From Pseudomonas fluorescens (lineage in GTDB: Bacteria > Pseudomonadota > Gammaproteobacteria > Pseudomonadales > Pseudomonadaceae): a DNA stretch of 64,000 nt. The position numbers were made by a program, and so were the translations under genes. The stretch covers positions 62,001 to 126,000 of the forward strand of contig NZ_KZ477994.1 in the NCBI RefSeq assembly GCF_002837185.1, given 5' to 3'. This document shows positions 52,567 to 62,478 of the stretch, in pieces. The notes beneath the pieces are model-generated. The model made no database searches. It was not told the origin of the DNA and saw nothing but the letters and a program-made list of their open reading frames with translations. Positions within the stretch are counted from its first letter, which is position 1. Each line of letters begins with the position of its first letter.

Positions 52567-53829
52567 GTGAATCTGTTCCGGCGCCCCGCGCCGAGCCTTG
52601 ACGACCTGGTCCTTCATGCTCCGCATCATGATTTTTGCAGCCAATGCCTGATGCCCACGGTTGCGCGTCCATCCGAGGTTTTCGTCCAGGGTCAAGGCGC
52701 CTGGCTCTCGGACAGTGACGGCCGTGCCTACCTGGATTTCAGCCAGGGCGGCGGCGCCAACAGCCTCGGTCACAGCCCGCAAGCGGTGCGCGACGCCATC
52801 ACCGAACAGATGCAAACCGTGATCAACCCGGGCATGGGCTTGTACAACCGGGCGCAGCTCGACCTGGTTGATCGCCTGTGCCATCACACCGGCAGCGATC
52901 AGGCCTACCTGCTCAACAGTGGTGCACAGGCCTGTGAAGCCGCGATCAAACTGGCGCGCAAATGGGGCCAACTGCATCGCGGCGGCGCTTATCACATCAT
53001 TACGGTGAGCAACGGCTGCCACGGCCATAGTTTCGCCGCGATGGCGGCTTCGGCGGCTGCCTGCGAAAACCGTTTCGAGCCGCAATTGCCGGGTTTCAGT
53101 CATGTCCCCTTCAACGATCTGCCGGCTCTGCACGCCGCCGTCGATGCGCACACTGTCGCCATCATGCTGGAGCCGATCCAAAGCGCCGCCGGTGTCATCC
53201 CGGCGACCGAACACTACCTCAAAGGCGTTGAACGTCTGTGCCGCGAACTGGGCATCCTGCTGATTCTCGACGAAGTGCAAACCGGGATCGGCCGCTGCGG
53301 CAGTCTGCTCGCCGAGCAGCAATATGGCGTCCGTGCCGACGTCATTACCCTCGGCAAAGGCCTGGGCGGTGGTGTGCCGCTGGCGGCGTTGCTGGCGCGT
53401 GGCACAGCCTGTTGCTTCGAAACGGGCGAGCTGGACGGTACCCATCACGGCAACGCGCTGATGGCGGCAGCGGGAAGTGCGGTACTCAATGCCGTATTGA
53501 CCAGCGGTTTTTTCGAACAGGTACGCGAATCCGGCCTCTACCTGGCAGAAGGCCTTACTCGCCTGGCCTACCGTTACGAGCACGGGCAGTTGCGCGGCAA
53601 CGGACTGATGTGGGGCCTGACACTGTCGCACGATTGCGCGGCTGCCGTGGTAAAGGCCGCGCTGCACGAGGGCTTGATCCTCACCGCTGCGCAGCCGGAT
53701 TGTTTGCGTTTCACCCCCGCCCTAAACGTCAGCAAGAACCACATTGACGAAATGCTCCTGCGCCTGGCCCGTGCCTTCTCTCGGGTACGCACCGCCCAAC
53801 TGCAATGCCGCAAGGGCATTGCCGTCTGA
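52567..53829 (+). CDS. Class III aminotransferase
   Basis: A 420-residue PLP enzyme. The PLP lysine is K264 in VITLGKGLGGG, and the aspartate that contacts the pyridine nitrogen is in LILDEVQTGIG (about 232-242). It resembles acetylornithine/GABA aminotransferases, but the substrate cannot be told. The start is a GTG at 52567 with GGGG about eight bases upstream. A terminator follows. It stands divergent from the LysR gene, a common layout for a regulated catabolic gene. Confidence 0.88.
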   Translation: MNLFRRPAPSLDDLVLHAPHHDFCSQCLMPTVARPSEVFVQGQGAWLSDSDGRAYLDFSQGGGANSLGHSPQAVRDAITEQMQTVINPGMGLYNRAQLDLVDRLCHHTGSDQAYLLNSGAQACEAAIKLARKWGQLHRGGAYHIITVSNGCHGHSFAAMAASAAACENRFEPQLPGFSHVPFNDLPALHAAVDAHTVAIMLEPIQSAAGVIPATEHYLKGVERLCRELGILLILDEVQTGIGRCGSLLAEQQYGVRADVITLGKGLGGGVPLAALLARGTACCFETGELDGTHHGNALMAAAGSAVLNAVLTSGFFEQVRESGLYLAEGLTRLAYRYEHGQLRGNGLMWGLTLSHDCAAAVVKAALHEGLILTAAQPDCLRFTPALNVSKNHIDEMLLRLARAFSRVRTAQLQCRKGIAV

Positions 53830-53863
53830 CCCCATTTCCTGAACCGTCTCGCGGGATACGCGG

Positions 53864-53902
53864 CGCCTCCAGTCTGATTCTTTTGGCTGGGGGCGTTTTT
53901 TT
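53864..53902 (+). terminator. Terminator of the aminotransferase gene
   Basis: CGCCTCCAG ... CTGGGGGCG arms (53864-53872 and 53887-53895, one G-T pair) followed by seven T residues. Confidence 0.85.
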
Positions 53903-54010
53903 GCGTGCTCCTTAAAGGATGGCCCAATGCCAGAAACCACTGAACCCTCACGAAGCGCCAATGTCGATTAGCTACACGGCTCACACGAGCCGATTTTCTG
54001 GAGCTGCCCC

Positions 54011-54169
54011 ATGGACATCATTCGTATCATCATCGCCATTCTGCTACCGCCACTGGGTGTGTTCCTGCAAGTAGGATTCGGCGGCGCATTCTGGCTGAAC
54101 ATCCTGCTGACCCTGTGCGGTTACTTCCCCGGCATCATTCACGCCGTGTACATCATCGCCAAGCGCTGA
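54011..54169 (+). CDS. Pmp3/YqaE-family small membrane protein
   Basis: A 52-residue protein (MDIIRIIIAILLPPLGVFLQ ... YIIAKR) with two membrane helices. The PPLGVFLQVG motif and the C-terminal GIIHAVYII segment are hallmarks of the Pmp3/YqaE (UPF0057) family, linked to salt and membrane stress in yeast and bacteria. The ATG has GGAG seven bases upstream. It converges on pqqE with only five bases between their stops. Confidence 0.9.
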   Translation: MDIIRIIIAILLPPLGVFLQVGFGGAFWLNILLTLCGYFPGIIHAVYIIAKR

Positions 54170-54174
54170 GACCC

Positions 54175-55326
54175 TCAGCCTTTTGCGATGAGGCGTGAAT
54201 TACGCTCATTGCGAAACGCCAGTTGTTCAATGGTCTGGGTGGCATGTTCGGCTTCTTCCCGCGCTTGCAGGATGATGCCGTGCTGCTCGGACTTGCTGCA
54301 CACCGGGTCGGCGTTGCTCGCATCCCCGGTGAGCATGAACGCCTGGCAACGGCAGCCGCCGAAGTCCTTTTCCTTCTCATCGCATGAACGGCATGGCTCG
54401 GGCATCCAGTCGTAGCCGCGAAAACGGTTGAAACCGAACGAGTCGTACCAGATGTGCTGCATGCTGTGGTCGCGCACGTTGGGAAATTGCACCGGCATCT
54501 GTCGGGCACCGTGGCAGGGCAGGGCGGTGCCGTCTGGCGTGACTGTCAGAAAAATACTGCCCCAGCCATTCATGCAGGCTTTCGGGCGTTCTTCGTAGTA
54601 ATCCGGCGTCACGAAAATCAACTTGCACGGATGGCCCTCGGCTTCGAGCCTGGCGCGGTATTCGTTGGTGATGCGTTCGGCGCGCACCAGTTGTTCCCGT
54701 GTCGGCAACAAGCCCACACGATTGAGCTGCGCCCAGCCGTAGAACTGGCAAGTGGCGAGTTCAACAAAGTCTGCCTCAAGCGCAATACACAGCTCGATGA
54801 TGCGGTCGATCTTGTCGATATTGTGCCGATGGGTGACAAAGTTCAGCACCATCGGGTAGCCGTGCGCCTTCACCGCGCGGGCCATTTCCAGCTTTTGCGC
54901 GAAGGCCTTTTTCGAGCCGGCCAGCAGGTTGTTGACCTGTTCGTCGCTGGCCTGGAAGCTGATCTGGATATGGTCCAGGCCGGCCTTTTTAAAGTCGCTG
55001 ATCTTCTGTTCGGTCAGGCCGATGCCTGAGGTGATCAGGTTGGTGTAGAACCCCAGCTTGCGTGCTTCAAAGATCAGCTCGGCCAGGTCCTGGCGCACCA
55101 GCGGTTCACCGCCGGAAAACCCAAGCTGCGCGGCGCCCATCTCGCGGGCCTCGCGAAATACCTTGACCCACTGTTCGGTGCTCAGCTCCTTGCCCTGCTC
55201 GGCAAAATCCAGCGGGTTGGAACAATACGGGCACTGCAGCGGGCAGCGGTAGGTCAGCTCGGCGAGCAGCCACAGCGGCAGGCCGATAGCGGGTTTTTCA
55301 GGCAAGGGTGATCCAGTGCTCGGCAC
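54175..55326 (-). CDS. pqqE: PqqA peptide cyclase
   Basis: A 383-residue radical SAM enzyme that, with PqqD as chaperone, forms the Glu-Tyr carbon-carbon bond in PqqA. The SAM-cluster cysteines are C28, C32 and C35 (CPLQCPYC). The C-terminal SPASM cysteines include CMNGWGS, PCHGAR and [16 protein letters not shown]. The start is a GTG at 55326 preceded by GGAGG at six bases; it overlaps pqqD by 29 bases. A longer frame to 55359 lacks support. Confidence 0.94.
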   Translation of the reverse strand: MPSTGSPLPEKPAIGLPLWLLAELTYRCPLQCPYCSNPLDFAEQGKELSTEQWVKVFREAREMGAAQLGFSGGEPLVRQDLAELIFEARKLGFYTNLITSGIGLTEQKISDFKKAGLDHIQISFQASDEQVNNLLAGSKKAFAQKLEMARAVKAHGYPMVLNFVTHRHNIDKIDRIIELCIALEADFVELATCQFYGWAQLNRVGLLPTREQLVRAERITNEYRARLEAEGHPCKLIFVTPDYYEERPKACMNGWGSIFLTVTPDGTALPCHGARQMPVQFPNVRDHSMQHIWYDSFGFNRFRGYDWMPEPCRSCDEKEKDFGGCRCQAFMLTGDASNADPVCSKSEQHGIILQAREEAEHATQTIEQLAFRNERNSRLIAKG

Positions 55327-55573
55327 GGGCGACCTCCATGAATTGCTCGATGTCATCACCGAGTTCCGGCACGCCGGGGAATTGCTGGTTCAGCTCGGCG
55401 ATGATGGCGGCCACGTCGCGCTCGCCGTCAATCAGGCCACCAATCAGCGCGGCGCTGTCGTTGAGCTTGATCATGCCTTCCGGGTAAAGCAGCACATGGC
55501 CTTTCTGTGCGGGCTCGTACTGATAGCGATAACCCGGGCGCCAGGTCGGTTTTTTGCTGCGATCAAAACTCAT
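55298..55573 (-). CDS. pqqD: PqqA-binding protein PqqD
   Basis: A 91-residue RiPP recognition element that binds the PqqA leader and presents it to PqqE. The family core [21 protein letters not shown] (about 30-50) is evident. Its start overlaps the pqqC stop by four bases, and its end lies inside pqqE, so C, D and E are translationally coupled. Confidence 0.94.
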   Translation of the reverse strand: MSFDRSKKPTWRPGYRYQYEPAQKGHVLLYPEGMIKLNDSAALIGGLIDGERDVAAIIAELNQQFPGVPELGDDIEQFMEVARAEHWITLA

Positions 55574-56322
55574 AGGGTGATCCCTTTATGCCAGACCCGC
55601 TCTGCGGTCACGCTGTGGTACGGCGGGCGGTTCAGTTCGTAGGCCATGCTCATGGCGTCGAGCATGCTCCACAGGATGTCCAGTTTGAACTGGAGAATTT
55701 CCAGCATGCGCTCCTGGCCTTCACGGGTGGTGTAGTGCTGCAGGGTGATCGCCAATCCGTGTTCCACATCGCGACGGGCCTGGCCCAACCGGGTGCGGAA
55801 GTATTCGTAGCCGGCCGGGTCGATCCACGGGTAATGCTGCGGCCAACTGTCGAGGCGCGACTGGTGGATCTGCGGCGCGAACAGTTCGGTCAACGAGCTG
55901 CTGGCGGCCTCTTGCCAACTGGCGCGGCGGGCGAAGTTGACGTAGGCGTCTACCGCAAAGCGCACGCCGGGCAGTACCAGTTCCTGGGAGCGCAGTTGGT
56001 CGGGGTCGAGGCCAACGGCCTGGCCCAGGCGCAGCCAGGCTTCGATGCCGCCGTCTTCTCCGGGCGCGCCATCGTGGTCGAGCAGGCGCTGGATCCATTC
56101 GCGACGGATTTCCCGGTCCGGGCAGTTGGCCAGGATCGCAGCGTCCTTCAGCGGAATGTTCACCTGATAGTAGAAGCGGTTGGCGACCCAGCCCTGGATC
56201 TGCTCGCGGGTGGCGCGGCCTTCGTACATCGCCACGTGGTACGGGTGGTGGATGTGGTAGAAGGCGCCTTTGGCGCGCAGGGCCTGTTCGAATGCTTCAG
56301 GGGTCATCGGTGTATCAGTCAT
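55570..56322 (-). CDS. pqqC: Pyrroloquinoline-quinone synthase
   Basis: A 250-residue cofactor-free oxidase that carries out the last ring closure and eight-electron oxidation to PQQ. Active-site histidines fall in [18 protein letters not shown] and [10 protein letters not shown], with [12 protein letters not shown] conserved. The ATG at 56322 ([11 protein letters not shown]) has AGGAG upstream. It lies ten bases after pqqB. Confidence 0.94.
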   Translation of the reverse strand: MTDTPMTPEAFEQALRAKGAFYHIHHPYHVAMYEGRATREQIQGWVANRFYYQVNIPLKDAAILANCPDREIRREWIQRLLDHDGAPGEDGGIEAWLRLGQAVGLDPDQLRSQELVLPGVRFAVDAYVNFARRASWQEAASSSLTELFAPQIHQSRLDSWPQHYPWIDPAGYEYFRTRLGQARRDVEHGLAITLQHYTTREGQERMLEILQFKLDILWSMLDAMSMAYELNRPPYHSVTAERVWHKGITL

Positions 56323-56332
56323 TTGCGGTCTC

Positions 56333-57244
56333 CTACAACTCAATGCTCATGCCGTCGTAGGCTACTTCGACATTTCGCCGTACCAGCTCGGCTCGCTCGG
56401 GGGAGTCTTCATCAAGGATCGGGTTGGTGTTGTTGATGTGGATAAGCACTTTGCGCTGTGTTGGCAACTGCTCCAGCACCTCGAGCATGCCGCCAGGACC
56501 GTTCTGCGCCAGGTGGCCCATTTCGCGGCCGGTGCGGGTGCCGACGCCACGGCGCTGCATTTCGTCGTCGTCCCACATCGTGCCGTCCACCAGCAGGCAG
56601 TCGCTGCCGGCCATGATCTCCAGCAGTGGCGCGTCGACCTTGCCCAGGCCTGGGGCGTAGAACAATTTGCCGCCGGTGCGCAGGTCTTCGACGATCAGGC
56701 CGATGTTGTCGCCCGGGTGCGGGTCGAAGCGATGCGGCGAATAAGGCGGCGCCGCGCTGCGCAGCGGCAGTGGGGTGAAACGCAGGTTGGGGCACGCCGG
56801 AATGGTGAAGCTGGCATCCAGTTCGATACGGTTCCAGGCCAGGCCGCCGTTCCAGTGAGTGAGCATGGTGAACAGCGGGAAACCGGTACTCAGGTCTTCA
56901 TGGACCATGTCGGTGCACCACACCTGATGCGGGCAACCCTCGCGCAGGCTCAGCAGGCCGGTGGTGTGGTCGATCTGGCTGTCCATCAGGATGATCGCGC
57001 TGATGCCGGTGTCACGCAGGGCGCGGCCCGGTTGCATCGGCGCAAATCCCTGCAACTGCGCGCGGATATCCGGCGACGCATTGCACAGCACCCAGTTCAC
57101 ACCATCGTCGGAAATTGCAATGGACGACTGGGTACGCGCCTGGGCCCGCAGGCTGCCATCACGAAAACCTGCGCAGTTCACGCAGTTGCAGTTCCACTGC
57201 GGGAAGCCACCGCCGGCGGCGGAACCTAGAATCTGGACAAACAT
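56333..57244 (-). CDS. pqqB: PQQ biosynthesis protein PqqB
   Basis: A 303-residue metallo-beta-lactamase-fold protein reported to hydroxylate the tyrosine of the Glu-Tyr intermediate. The cysteine-rich N-terminus (QWNCNCVNC, about 16-24) and [10 protein letters not shown] and IHINNTNP motifs are typical. It starts at the ATG at 57244. A terminator-like hairpin separates it from pqqA. Confidence 0.94.
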   Translation of the reverse strand: MFVQILGSAAGGGFPQWNCNCVNCAGFRDGSLRAQARTQSSIAISDDGVNWVLCNASPDIRAQLQGFAPMQPGRALRDTGISAIILMDSQIDHTTGLLSLREGCPHQVWCTDMVHEDLSTGFPLFTMLTHWNGGLAWNRIELDASFTIPACPNLRFTPLPLRSAAPPYSPHRFDPHPGDNIGLIVEDLRTGGKLFYAPGLGKVDAPLLEIMAGSDCLLVDGTMWDDDEMQRRGVGTRTGREMGHLAQNGPGGMLEVLEQLPTQRKVLIHINNTNPILDEDSPERAELVRRNVEVAYDGMSIEL

Positions 57245-57270
57245 GGTCGCTCCATCAGCAAAGCTCAAAA

Positions 57271-57299
57271 CAAAAACGCCCCGGGCGAACCGAGGCGTT
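57271..57299 (-). terminator. Partial terminator between pqqA and pqqB
   Basis: On the coding strand AACGCC ... GGCGTT with an internal CGG/CCG pair, followed by TTTTGTTTTG. It lies 16 bases after the pqqA stop. It would let most transcripts end after pqqA and a minority continue into pqqBCDE. Confidence 0.82.
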
Positions 57300-57314
57300 G
57301 TAGTACCCAGCAGA

Positions 57315-57389
57315 TTAACGGCTGGCGAAGTACATGGTGACTTCGAAACCGATGCGCAGATCAGTGTAAGCAGGTTTGGACCAGGTCAT
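57315..57389 (-). CDS. pqqA: PQQ precursor peptide PqqA
   Basis: A 24-residue ribosomally made precursor, [20 protein letters not shown] plus FASR. The glutamate at position 16 and the tyrosine at 20 (E-V-T-M-Y spacing) are the residues joined by PqqE to become PQQ. The ATG at 57389 lies seven bases after AGGAG; the ATG at 57395 would lie only one base after it. It heads the pqqABCDE run. Confidence 0.95.
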   Translation of the reverse strand: MTWSKPAYTDLRIGFEVTMYFASR

Positions 57390-57421
57390 ATTCATACTCC
57401 TATCAAGGGACGGGGATGTTC

Positions 57422-57492
57422 ACTACCAAGTAGTACATATAGTCCACCTCCCATGGGAGATGTTCAGATATTGCGTGTGAATATTACGCAAT
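57422..57492. promoter_or_regulatory. Three inverted repeats upstream of pqqA
   Basis: ACTAC-CAA-GTAGT (57422-57434), the 12-base palindrome CTCCCATGGGAG (57448-57459) and ATTGCGT-N9-ACGCAAT (57470-57492) lie in a row between pqqF and pqqA. All are perfect. They sit where a regulator of pqqA transcription or leader structure would act. Which regulator binds is unknown. Confidence 0.5.
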
Positions 57493-57548
57493 TCTTTTCG
57501 AGTTAGCGCTGTCTTGAAAGAAAAAGCCTGTTGCAAAGCTGGCAACGA

Positions 57549-59921
57549 TCAATCCGCCGGCTGCCACGCCCCTTGGGTGCACGGCCCGTTAGCGAGGCAA
57601 CGCCAGCCGCCTGTGGCGTCGTTCAGGTGGTGAGCGGCGCGCCGCACATCTTCCCGCGAGCAGGTTTGTATCAAATCTTGTAATTGCTCCAAGTAGTCCG
57701 ATGGCTGGCCCGCCAAGTGCGCGTGCCACAGCAAATCGGCGGCTTGGGCCATGGGCAGCGACTGGACAGTGAATTGCTGCGCCAGAGCCTCGTTACCCAT
57801 GTCCGCGCTGCGTTCGATCAATGACGGTAGATGTTCCAGAAAGGTCTGCACCTGTTCGATGATTTCATCCAGGGACGCGCTGGGTGACTGCACGCCAAAC
57901 AGCAGGCCGGTTTGCCCATTGATCTGTCGGATGCCGCTGAAAACGGCGTAGCCGATTTGTAGTTCAACGCGCAGGCGCTGATAGAACGGCCCTTGAAGCA
58001 GGTGACCGAGCAAACGCCAGGCGGCTTCATCGCTCAGGGCCTGGGTGGGTGTTGGGCAGAACAGCAGCAGTGCCGCTTCGCTGGATTCGGTGTTTATCTC
58101 GTGCCAGACGCGCTGACCTTGGAGATTTTGAAACGGGTACTGGAGATGTACAGGCTGCCCAGGCAATCGTGCCGCGACGGTCTTGATCGCCGCTTCACAG
58201 GCCGCCGGTAAACCTGAGCCCAGCCCGTGCCAGCGCGCGGTCGCCCATGAGGCTGGCGTGGCTTGGGGCGTTGGCTGAACATCGGCACAGCAACCGGGTA
58301 ATGCCTTGAGCAATTCGCGGATGGCGATCATCGGTGTCGCGGGCGGCGGCAGGCGTTCATCGGCAGTGCTCAAGCAGTGCGTCAGCGCTTCGAGCACGGC
58401 GGGCATGGGCTCGTGGAAACCGAACATTTTTACCTGCCAGTCATTGGCGATGGTGTCGAAACACAACTCGACGCCCGCTTGAGCGGCACTCTCGCGCAGC
58501 GGCTGCAACAGATTTTCCAGACCGGCAGGCACGCCGCAGTCGAATCGCCAGCGCAGGTACAGCGCGCCTTCGTCAGTGTCATTGGCCAATGCCTGGCTGA
58601 AGGTCAGCGCCGACATGTCCCGTCGCCCCCGTGAGCGATCCTGGGCGAATGTGCGCAAGCCACGGTGGGCGCTGGTCTGGCCGCGAATCAAGCCGGCCCG
58701 TTCTTCTTTGACGGGCGGGCGCAGGAACGGGTTGTTCGGTGGAAGCTGCCACCCATGCGTGGCGGGTGGCAGATGCAAGGCGTCGAGCATGGCCTTGAGG
58801 GCTGCGAGGCCTTGTTCCGATAAGTCTTGCGTGTCGTTGCGTGTGAGCGTCAGGGCGTCTTGGACCTGCTGTTGGCGCGCCTTGAGCAAGGCGAACTCTT
58901 CGCGTAACGGCGTCCAGTCGCTGTGTGCGAAAAAACTCAGCCAGTCGTACAACAGCGCCTCGATCTGTGTCGTCGAGTCGCTCTGGGTGTCGAGGGTAAA
59001 GTCGATATCCAGCACGGCCTGTCCGGCAAAGTGATACGGCACCGAGGCGTGCACTGCAGTCGCAAGGCGTCGATCTTTGAGTTCTGCGAGCAAGCCGCCC
59101 GGCGCCGCACTGTTAAGCCAGGTACAGAGAAACGCCAGCGCTTCGCGCGGAGCATCACAGGTGATGACCTGGTGCAGATGATGATCGGCAACGTGCTGAT
59201 AGCCCCGCGCTTGCCCGGCCATCAGCGCTGGTGGCGCGGCCTGGGGGTGCAGCGGGCCAGGGGGCAGCTGTGCACTGAATCGCTGCGCCAACGCTTCCAG
59301 GTCTTCCTGCGATTGTGGACCGGCCAGGCTCAACGTCATCTGCCCGCTCTGATAGAAGTGCTGATGAAATTCGCGCAACGCCTGCTGAAAGGCCTCACGT
59401 TCCACTGGCAGGCTGTCGCGATTGCCCGCGTGAAAGCCACGCAGCGGATGATCAGCGGCCAGGCCCTTCAGCAAGGCTACCTGTTGCTGCGCCTTGGCAT
59501 CCTGAGACCAGGCCACGAACTCCGCATGCAGCACTTCGCGCTCGCGCAGTTGCTCGTCAATGGCCAGGCGAGGGTGCGTCAGCATGTCGGCCAAGCGCAC
59601 GAGCCCCTCGGCGAAGGTCGAAACCGGCAGCTCGAAAAAGAACTCAGTGACGCGCTCCCGGGTGCTGGCATTCACTTGTCCGCCGTGGCGCTGCACGTAG
59701 GCCATCAGCCCTTCGCCTGCGGGAAAACGCTCGGTTCCCAGAAACAACAAGTGCTCCAGAAAATGCGCCAGCCCCGGCCATGCCAATGGCGCGTCATGAC
59801 TGCCCGCAGCCACGCGTAAAACAGCGGCGCAGCGCTTCAAGCGCGGCGCATGGCGCAGGCAAAGGTTCAGGCCATTGGCCAGAGTCAGGTGCAGAGGATA
59901 AGGGTGAACCGGCGCAGGCAT
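57549..59921 (-). CDS. pqqF: PQQ-linked zinc peptidase PqqF
   Basis: A 790-residue M16 metallopeptidase thought to process PqqA or its modified form. The inverted zinc motif is H53-F-L-E56-H57, with the downstream glutamate in REREVLHAEFVAW (about 125-137). The C-terminal half is the catalytically inactive M16 repeat. The start at the ATG 59921 is preferred over a GTG at 59927. It lies upstream of pqqA, separated by 159 bases with the inverted repeats. Confidence 0.9.
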   Translation of the reverse strand: MPAPVHPYPLHLTLANGLNLCLRHAPRLKRCAAVLRVAAGSHDAPLAWPGLAHFLEHLLFLGTERFPAGEGLMAYVQRHGGQVNASTRERVTEFFFELPVSTFAEGLVRLADMLTHPRLAIDEQLREREVLHAEFVAWSQDAKAQQQVALLKGLAADHPLRGFHAGNRDSLPVEREAFQQALREFHQHFYQSGQMTLSLAGPQSQEDLEALAQRFSAQLPPGPLHPQAAPPALMAGQARGYQHVADHHLHQVITCDAPREALAFLCTWLNSAAPGGLLAELKDRRLATAVHASVPYHFAGQAVLDIDFTLDTQSDSTTQIEALLYDWLSFFAHSDWTPLREEFALLKARQQQVQDALTLTRNDTQDLSEQGLAALKAMLDALHLPPATHGWQLPPNNPFLRPPVKEERAGLIRGQTSAHRGLRTFAQDRSRGRRDMSALTFSQALANDTDEGALYLRWRFDCGVPAGLENLLQPLRESAAQAGVELCFDTIANDWQVKMFGFHEPMPAVLEALTHCLSTADERLPPPATPMIAIRELLKALPGCCADVQPTPQATPASWATARWHGLGSGLPAACEAAIKTVAARLPGQPVHLQYPFQNLQGQRVWHEINTESSEAALLLFCPTPTQALSDEAAWRLLGHLLQGPFYQRLRVELQIGYAVFSGIRQINGQTGLLFGVQSPSASLDEIIEQVQTFLEHLPSLIERSADMGNEALAQQFTVQSLPMAQAADLLWHAHLAGQPSDYLEQLQDLIQTCSREDVRRAAHHLNDATGGWRCLANGPCTQGAWQPAD

Positions 59922-59969
59922 GGGCACTTCCGAAACGGGGCAAGTGCCTATGCTAGCAAACCCGGTGGG

Positions 59970-60764
59970 TCAGGGCTTGTGCAGTGCGGCGTAAAGCTCG
60001 GGACGACGGTCCTGCAAGTAGTGATTGGCGGCGCGGGCGTCGAGGATCGCTTGCCGCTCCAGCGTGCCGACGATCAACGTCTCATCCAGGCCCGCCTGGG
60101 CGATGCGCTGACCATCCGGCGCGGCAATGCTGCTTTGGCCGCAGTAGTGAATATCGTCTTCGTGCCCGCAGTAATTGGCGTAGGCCACGAAACATTGGTT
60201 CTCGAACGCCCGCGCCCGCACAGTGACGTCGGCGACAAAGTCGAACGGCACCATATTGGCAGTGGGCACCAGGATCAGTTCGGCACCGGCCAGGGCCAGG
60301 CGGCGTGTGTTTTCCGGGAACTCCAGGTCGTAGCAAATCATGAAACCCAGCTTCCAGCCGTTCAGTTCCACCAACGGGAAATCGTCGTCACCGGCGCTGA
60401 ACATCGAATGGTCCAGATCGCCAAACAGGTGAGTCTTGCGGTAGTTGCACAAACGGGTGCCATGGGCGTCGATCAACTGCACGGCGTTGTAGACCTGGCC
60501 ATCCTCGGCCCGCTCCGGATAACCGTACACAATCGCCAGCCCGGCACTCTGCGCGATGTCAGCAATGGCTTGTGCAGACTCCCCATTCTGAGCCTCGGCC
60601 AGCGCGCCCGCAGCCTCGGCGCCAATGTTGTAGCCCGTCAGGAACATCTCCGGCAACACCAGCACATCGGCTCCCGCTGCTTCATGTGCCAGTTGCCGCA
60701 GGCGCTTGAGATTACCGGCGACATCCAGCGGCAGTGGCGGGCATTGGTACAGGGCGACACGCAT
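59970..60764 (-). CDS. davA: 5-aminovaleramide amidohydrolase
   Basis: A 264-residue nitrilase-superfamily amidase that hydrolyses 5-aminovaleramide to 5-aminovalerate, the second step of the lysine delta-aminovalerate pathway. The catalytic triad is E39 (LPEMF), K110 (YRKTHLF) and C144 (ICYDLEFPE). Function is assigned from its position ten bases after davB, as in P. putida. The related (R)-stereoselective amidases are the alternative. Confidence 0.88.
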   Translation of the reverse strand: MRVALYQCPPLPLDVAGNLKRLRQLAHEAAGADVLVLPEMFLTGYNIGAEAAGALAEAQNGESAQAIADIAQSAGLAIVYGYPERAEDGQVYNAVQLIDAHGTRLCNYRKTHLFGDLDHSMFSAGDDDFPLVELNGWKLGFMICYDLEFPENTRRLALAGAELILVPTANMVPFDFVADVTVRARAFENQCFVAYANYCGHEDDIHYCGQSSIAAPDGQRIAQAGLDETLIVGTLERQAILDARAANHYLQDRRPELYAALHKP

Positions 60765-60774
60765 GTCAGGCTCC

Positions 60775-62478
60775 TTATTCGGGCAGGGCGATGGGCCCTA
60801 TCTCGTCAAACACATCGCCGGGCCCCGGATTTTCCGGATGGGTGCTGCCGCCGAAGTGGTTCATGATGCCCCACACCGCGTTCAGCGAGGTCTGCACCGC
60901 GCCTTCAACCCAGGCAGGGGTCCAGGAAACGTCGTCGCCAGCAATAAAAATCCCACGTTGCTCGGCAGGCATGTCCTTCTGCATGAAGTGCGCATACATG
61001 CGCTGGTTATACCGATAGTGGCCGGGCAATGCACCTTTGAAGGCCCCGAGGAAATGCGGGTCGGCTTCCCAGGACACCGTGATCGGGTCGCCGATGATAC
61101 GCGCCTTGATGTCGACTTTCGGGTAGATCTTGGCCAGCGCGTCGAGTGCCAGCTTGACCCGCTTATCGATGGGCTGGGGCAGCATTTTCAGCGCGTCGCT
61201 CATCCACGAGTAGGACAGGCAGATCACCCCCGGCTTGTCGTCGCCGTTATCGAACAGATAGGTGCCACGGGTCAGGCGGTCGGTGAGGGTCATGCTCATC
61301 AGGTCGCGGCCGGTTTGCGGGTCTTTGTCTTTCCAGAACGGGCGGTCGACCATTACGAAGGTTTTCGACGACTGCATGTAACGCGTGCGGTCCAGGGCCA
61401 TCCACATTTTTTGCGAGAACAGGGTTTCGTCGCATTCGATCTGGGTGGTCAGCAGCCAGCTCTGGCAAGTGGTCAACACGGCGGCGTACTCGCGGGTGTC
61501 ACCGTAGTTGTCGGTGACGGCGAAACGACCGTCGGCGGCGTGAGCAATGCGCTTCACTCCAGCCCGTGGCGCGCCTCTGTGCAATGAGCTGAGGCTGGTG
61601 CCGGCGGGCCAGTGGGCACAGCGCTCCGGTACGTGACGCCAAATGCCCATGGGCACTTGCGCCACGCCGCCAACCACCAGGTGTTGATGGTCGTCACAGT
61701 TGGTCATTACCACGCGGAAGATTTCCAGCATCGAGTTGGGGAAATCCGAGTCCCAGCCGCCGGTGCCGAAACCGACCTGGCCGAAGACTTCGCGATGATG
61801 GAACGACAGCTTGGCGAACGCTTTGGAGGTGGCGACGAAGTCGTAGAAGGTGCGGTCGTCCCACAGCGGTACCAACTTATTCCACAGTGCCTTGAGGCGC
61901 GGCACGTCGCGGTCGCGGATGGCTTGCTGGATATCGCTGAACTGCGAACCGGCTTCCAGGGCATCGGCCCAGGCGTCGGCCACTTCCTGGAACAGCGCAG
62001 GCAAGTCGGACAGTTTTTGCGCGTAGTGAGTCTGGCCTTCCAGATCGATGACGGTACTGCCGGATGCCGGCGTCAGCGGGTTGGGGAAGGGTTTGGTGTC
62101 CAGGCCCAGTTTGTCCACATAGTGATAGAAGGCGGTGGACGACACCGGAAAACGCATCCCGCCCAGCTCGGCGATAATGCCTTCGGCCCCTTCAAACGCC
62201 TGCGAGCGCAGGCGACCGCCCATCTTCGAGGCTTCGTAAACCACCGGCTTCAAGCCTAGCTTCATCAATTCGTAGGCCGCCACCAGCCCCGCAATGCCGG
62301 CGCCCACGATCGCCACTTCAGCGCCGTGGTTAGCGGCAGGAATGCTGCCCAGGCCGGCGGGATGCTCGATCCAGTCATCAAAGGCAAACGGAAAATCCGG
62401 GCCGAAGATAGTGATGGGTTTTTTACCGTCGGTAGGGTGGCGATGGGGCTTGGCGATGCTGCTGGACGGAATGCTCAT
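60775..62478 (-). CDS. davB: L-lysine 2-monooxygenase
   Basis: A 567-residue FAD enzyme of the amine oxidase fold that turns L-lysine into 5-aminovaleramide, CO2 and water. The dinucleotide motif is VAIVGAGIAGLVAAYELMK (about 52-70). The GGMRFPVSSTAFYHYVDKLGL segment matches the P. putida DavB sequence I remember closely. It is the first gene of davBA, continuing into pqqF. An Lrp-type regulator lies upstream on the same strand, 146 bases away. Confidence 0.93.
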   Translation of the reverse strand: MSIPSSSIAKPHRHPTDGKKPITIFGPDFPFAFDDWIEHPAGLGSIPAANHGAEVAIVGAGIAGLVAAYELMKLGLKPVVYEASKMGGRLRSQAFEGAEGIIAELGGMRFPVSSTAFYHYVDKLGLDTKPFPNPLTPASGSTVIDLEGQTHYAQKLSDLPALFQEVADAWADALEAGSQFSDIQQAIRDRDVPRLKALWNKLVPLWDDRTFYDFVATSKAFAKLSFHHREVFGQVGFGTGGWDSDFPNSMLEIFRVVMTNCDDHQHLVVGGVAQVPMGIWRHVPERCAHWPAGTSLSSLHRGAPRAGVKRIAHAADGRFAVTDNYGDTREYAAVLTTCQSWLLTTQIECDETLFSQKMWMALDRTRYMQSSKTFVMVDRPFWKDKDPQTGRDLMSMTLTDRLTRGTYLFDNGDDKPGVICLSYSWMSDALKMLPQPIDKRVKLALDALAKIYPKVDIKARIIGDPITVSWEADPHFLGAFKGALPGHYRYNQRMYAHFMQKDMPAEQRGIFIAGDDVSWTPAWVEGAVQTSLNAVWGIMNHFGGSTHPENPGPGDVFDEIGPIALPE

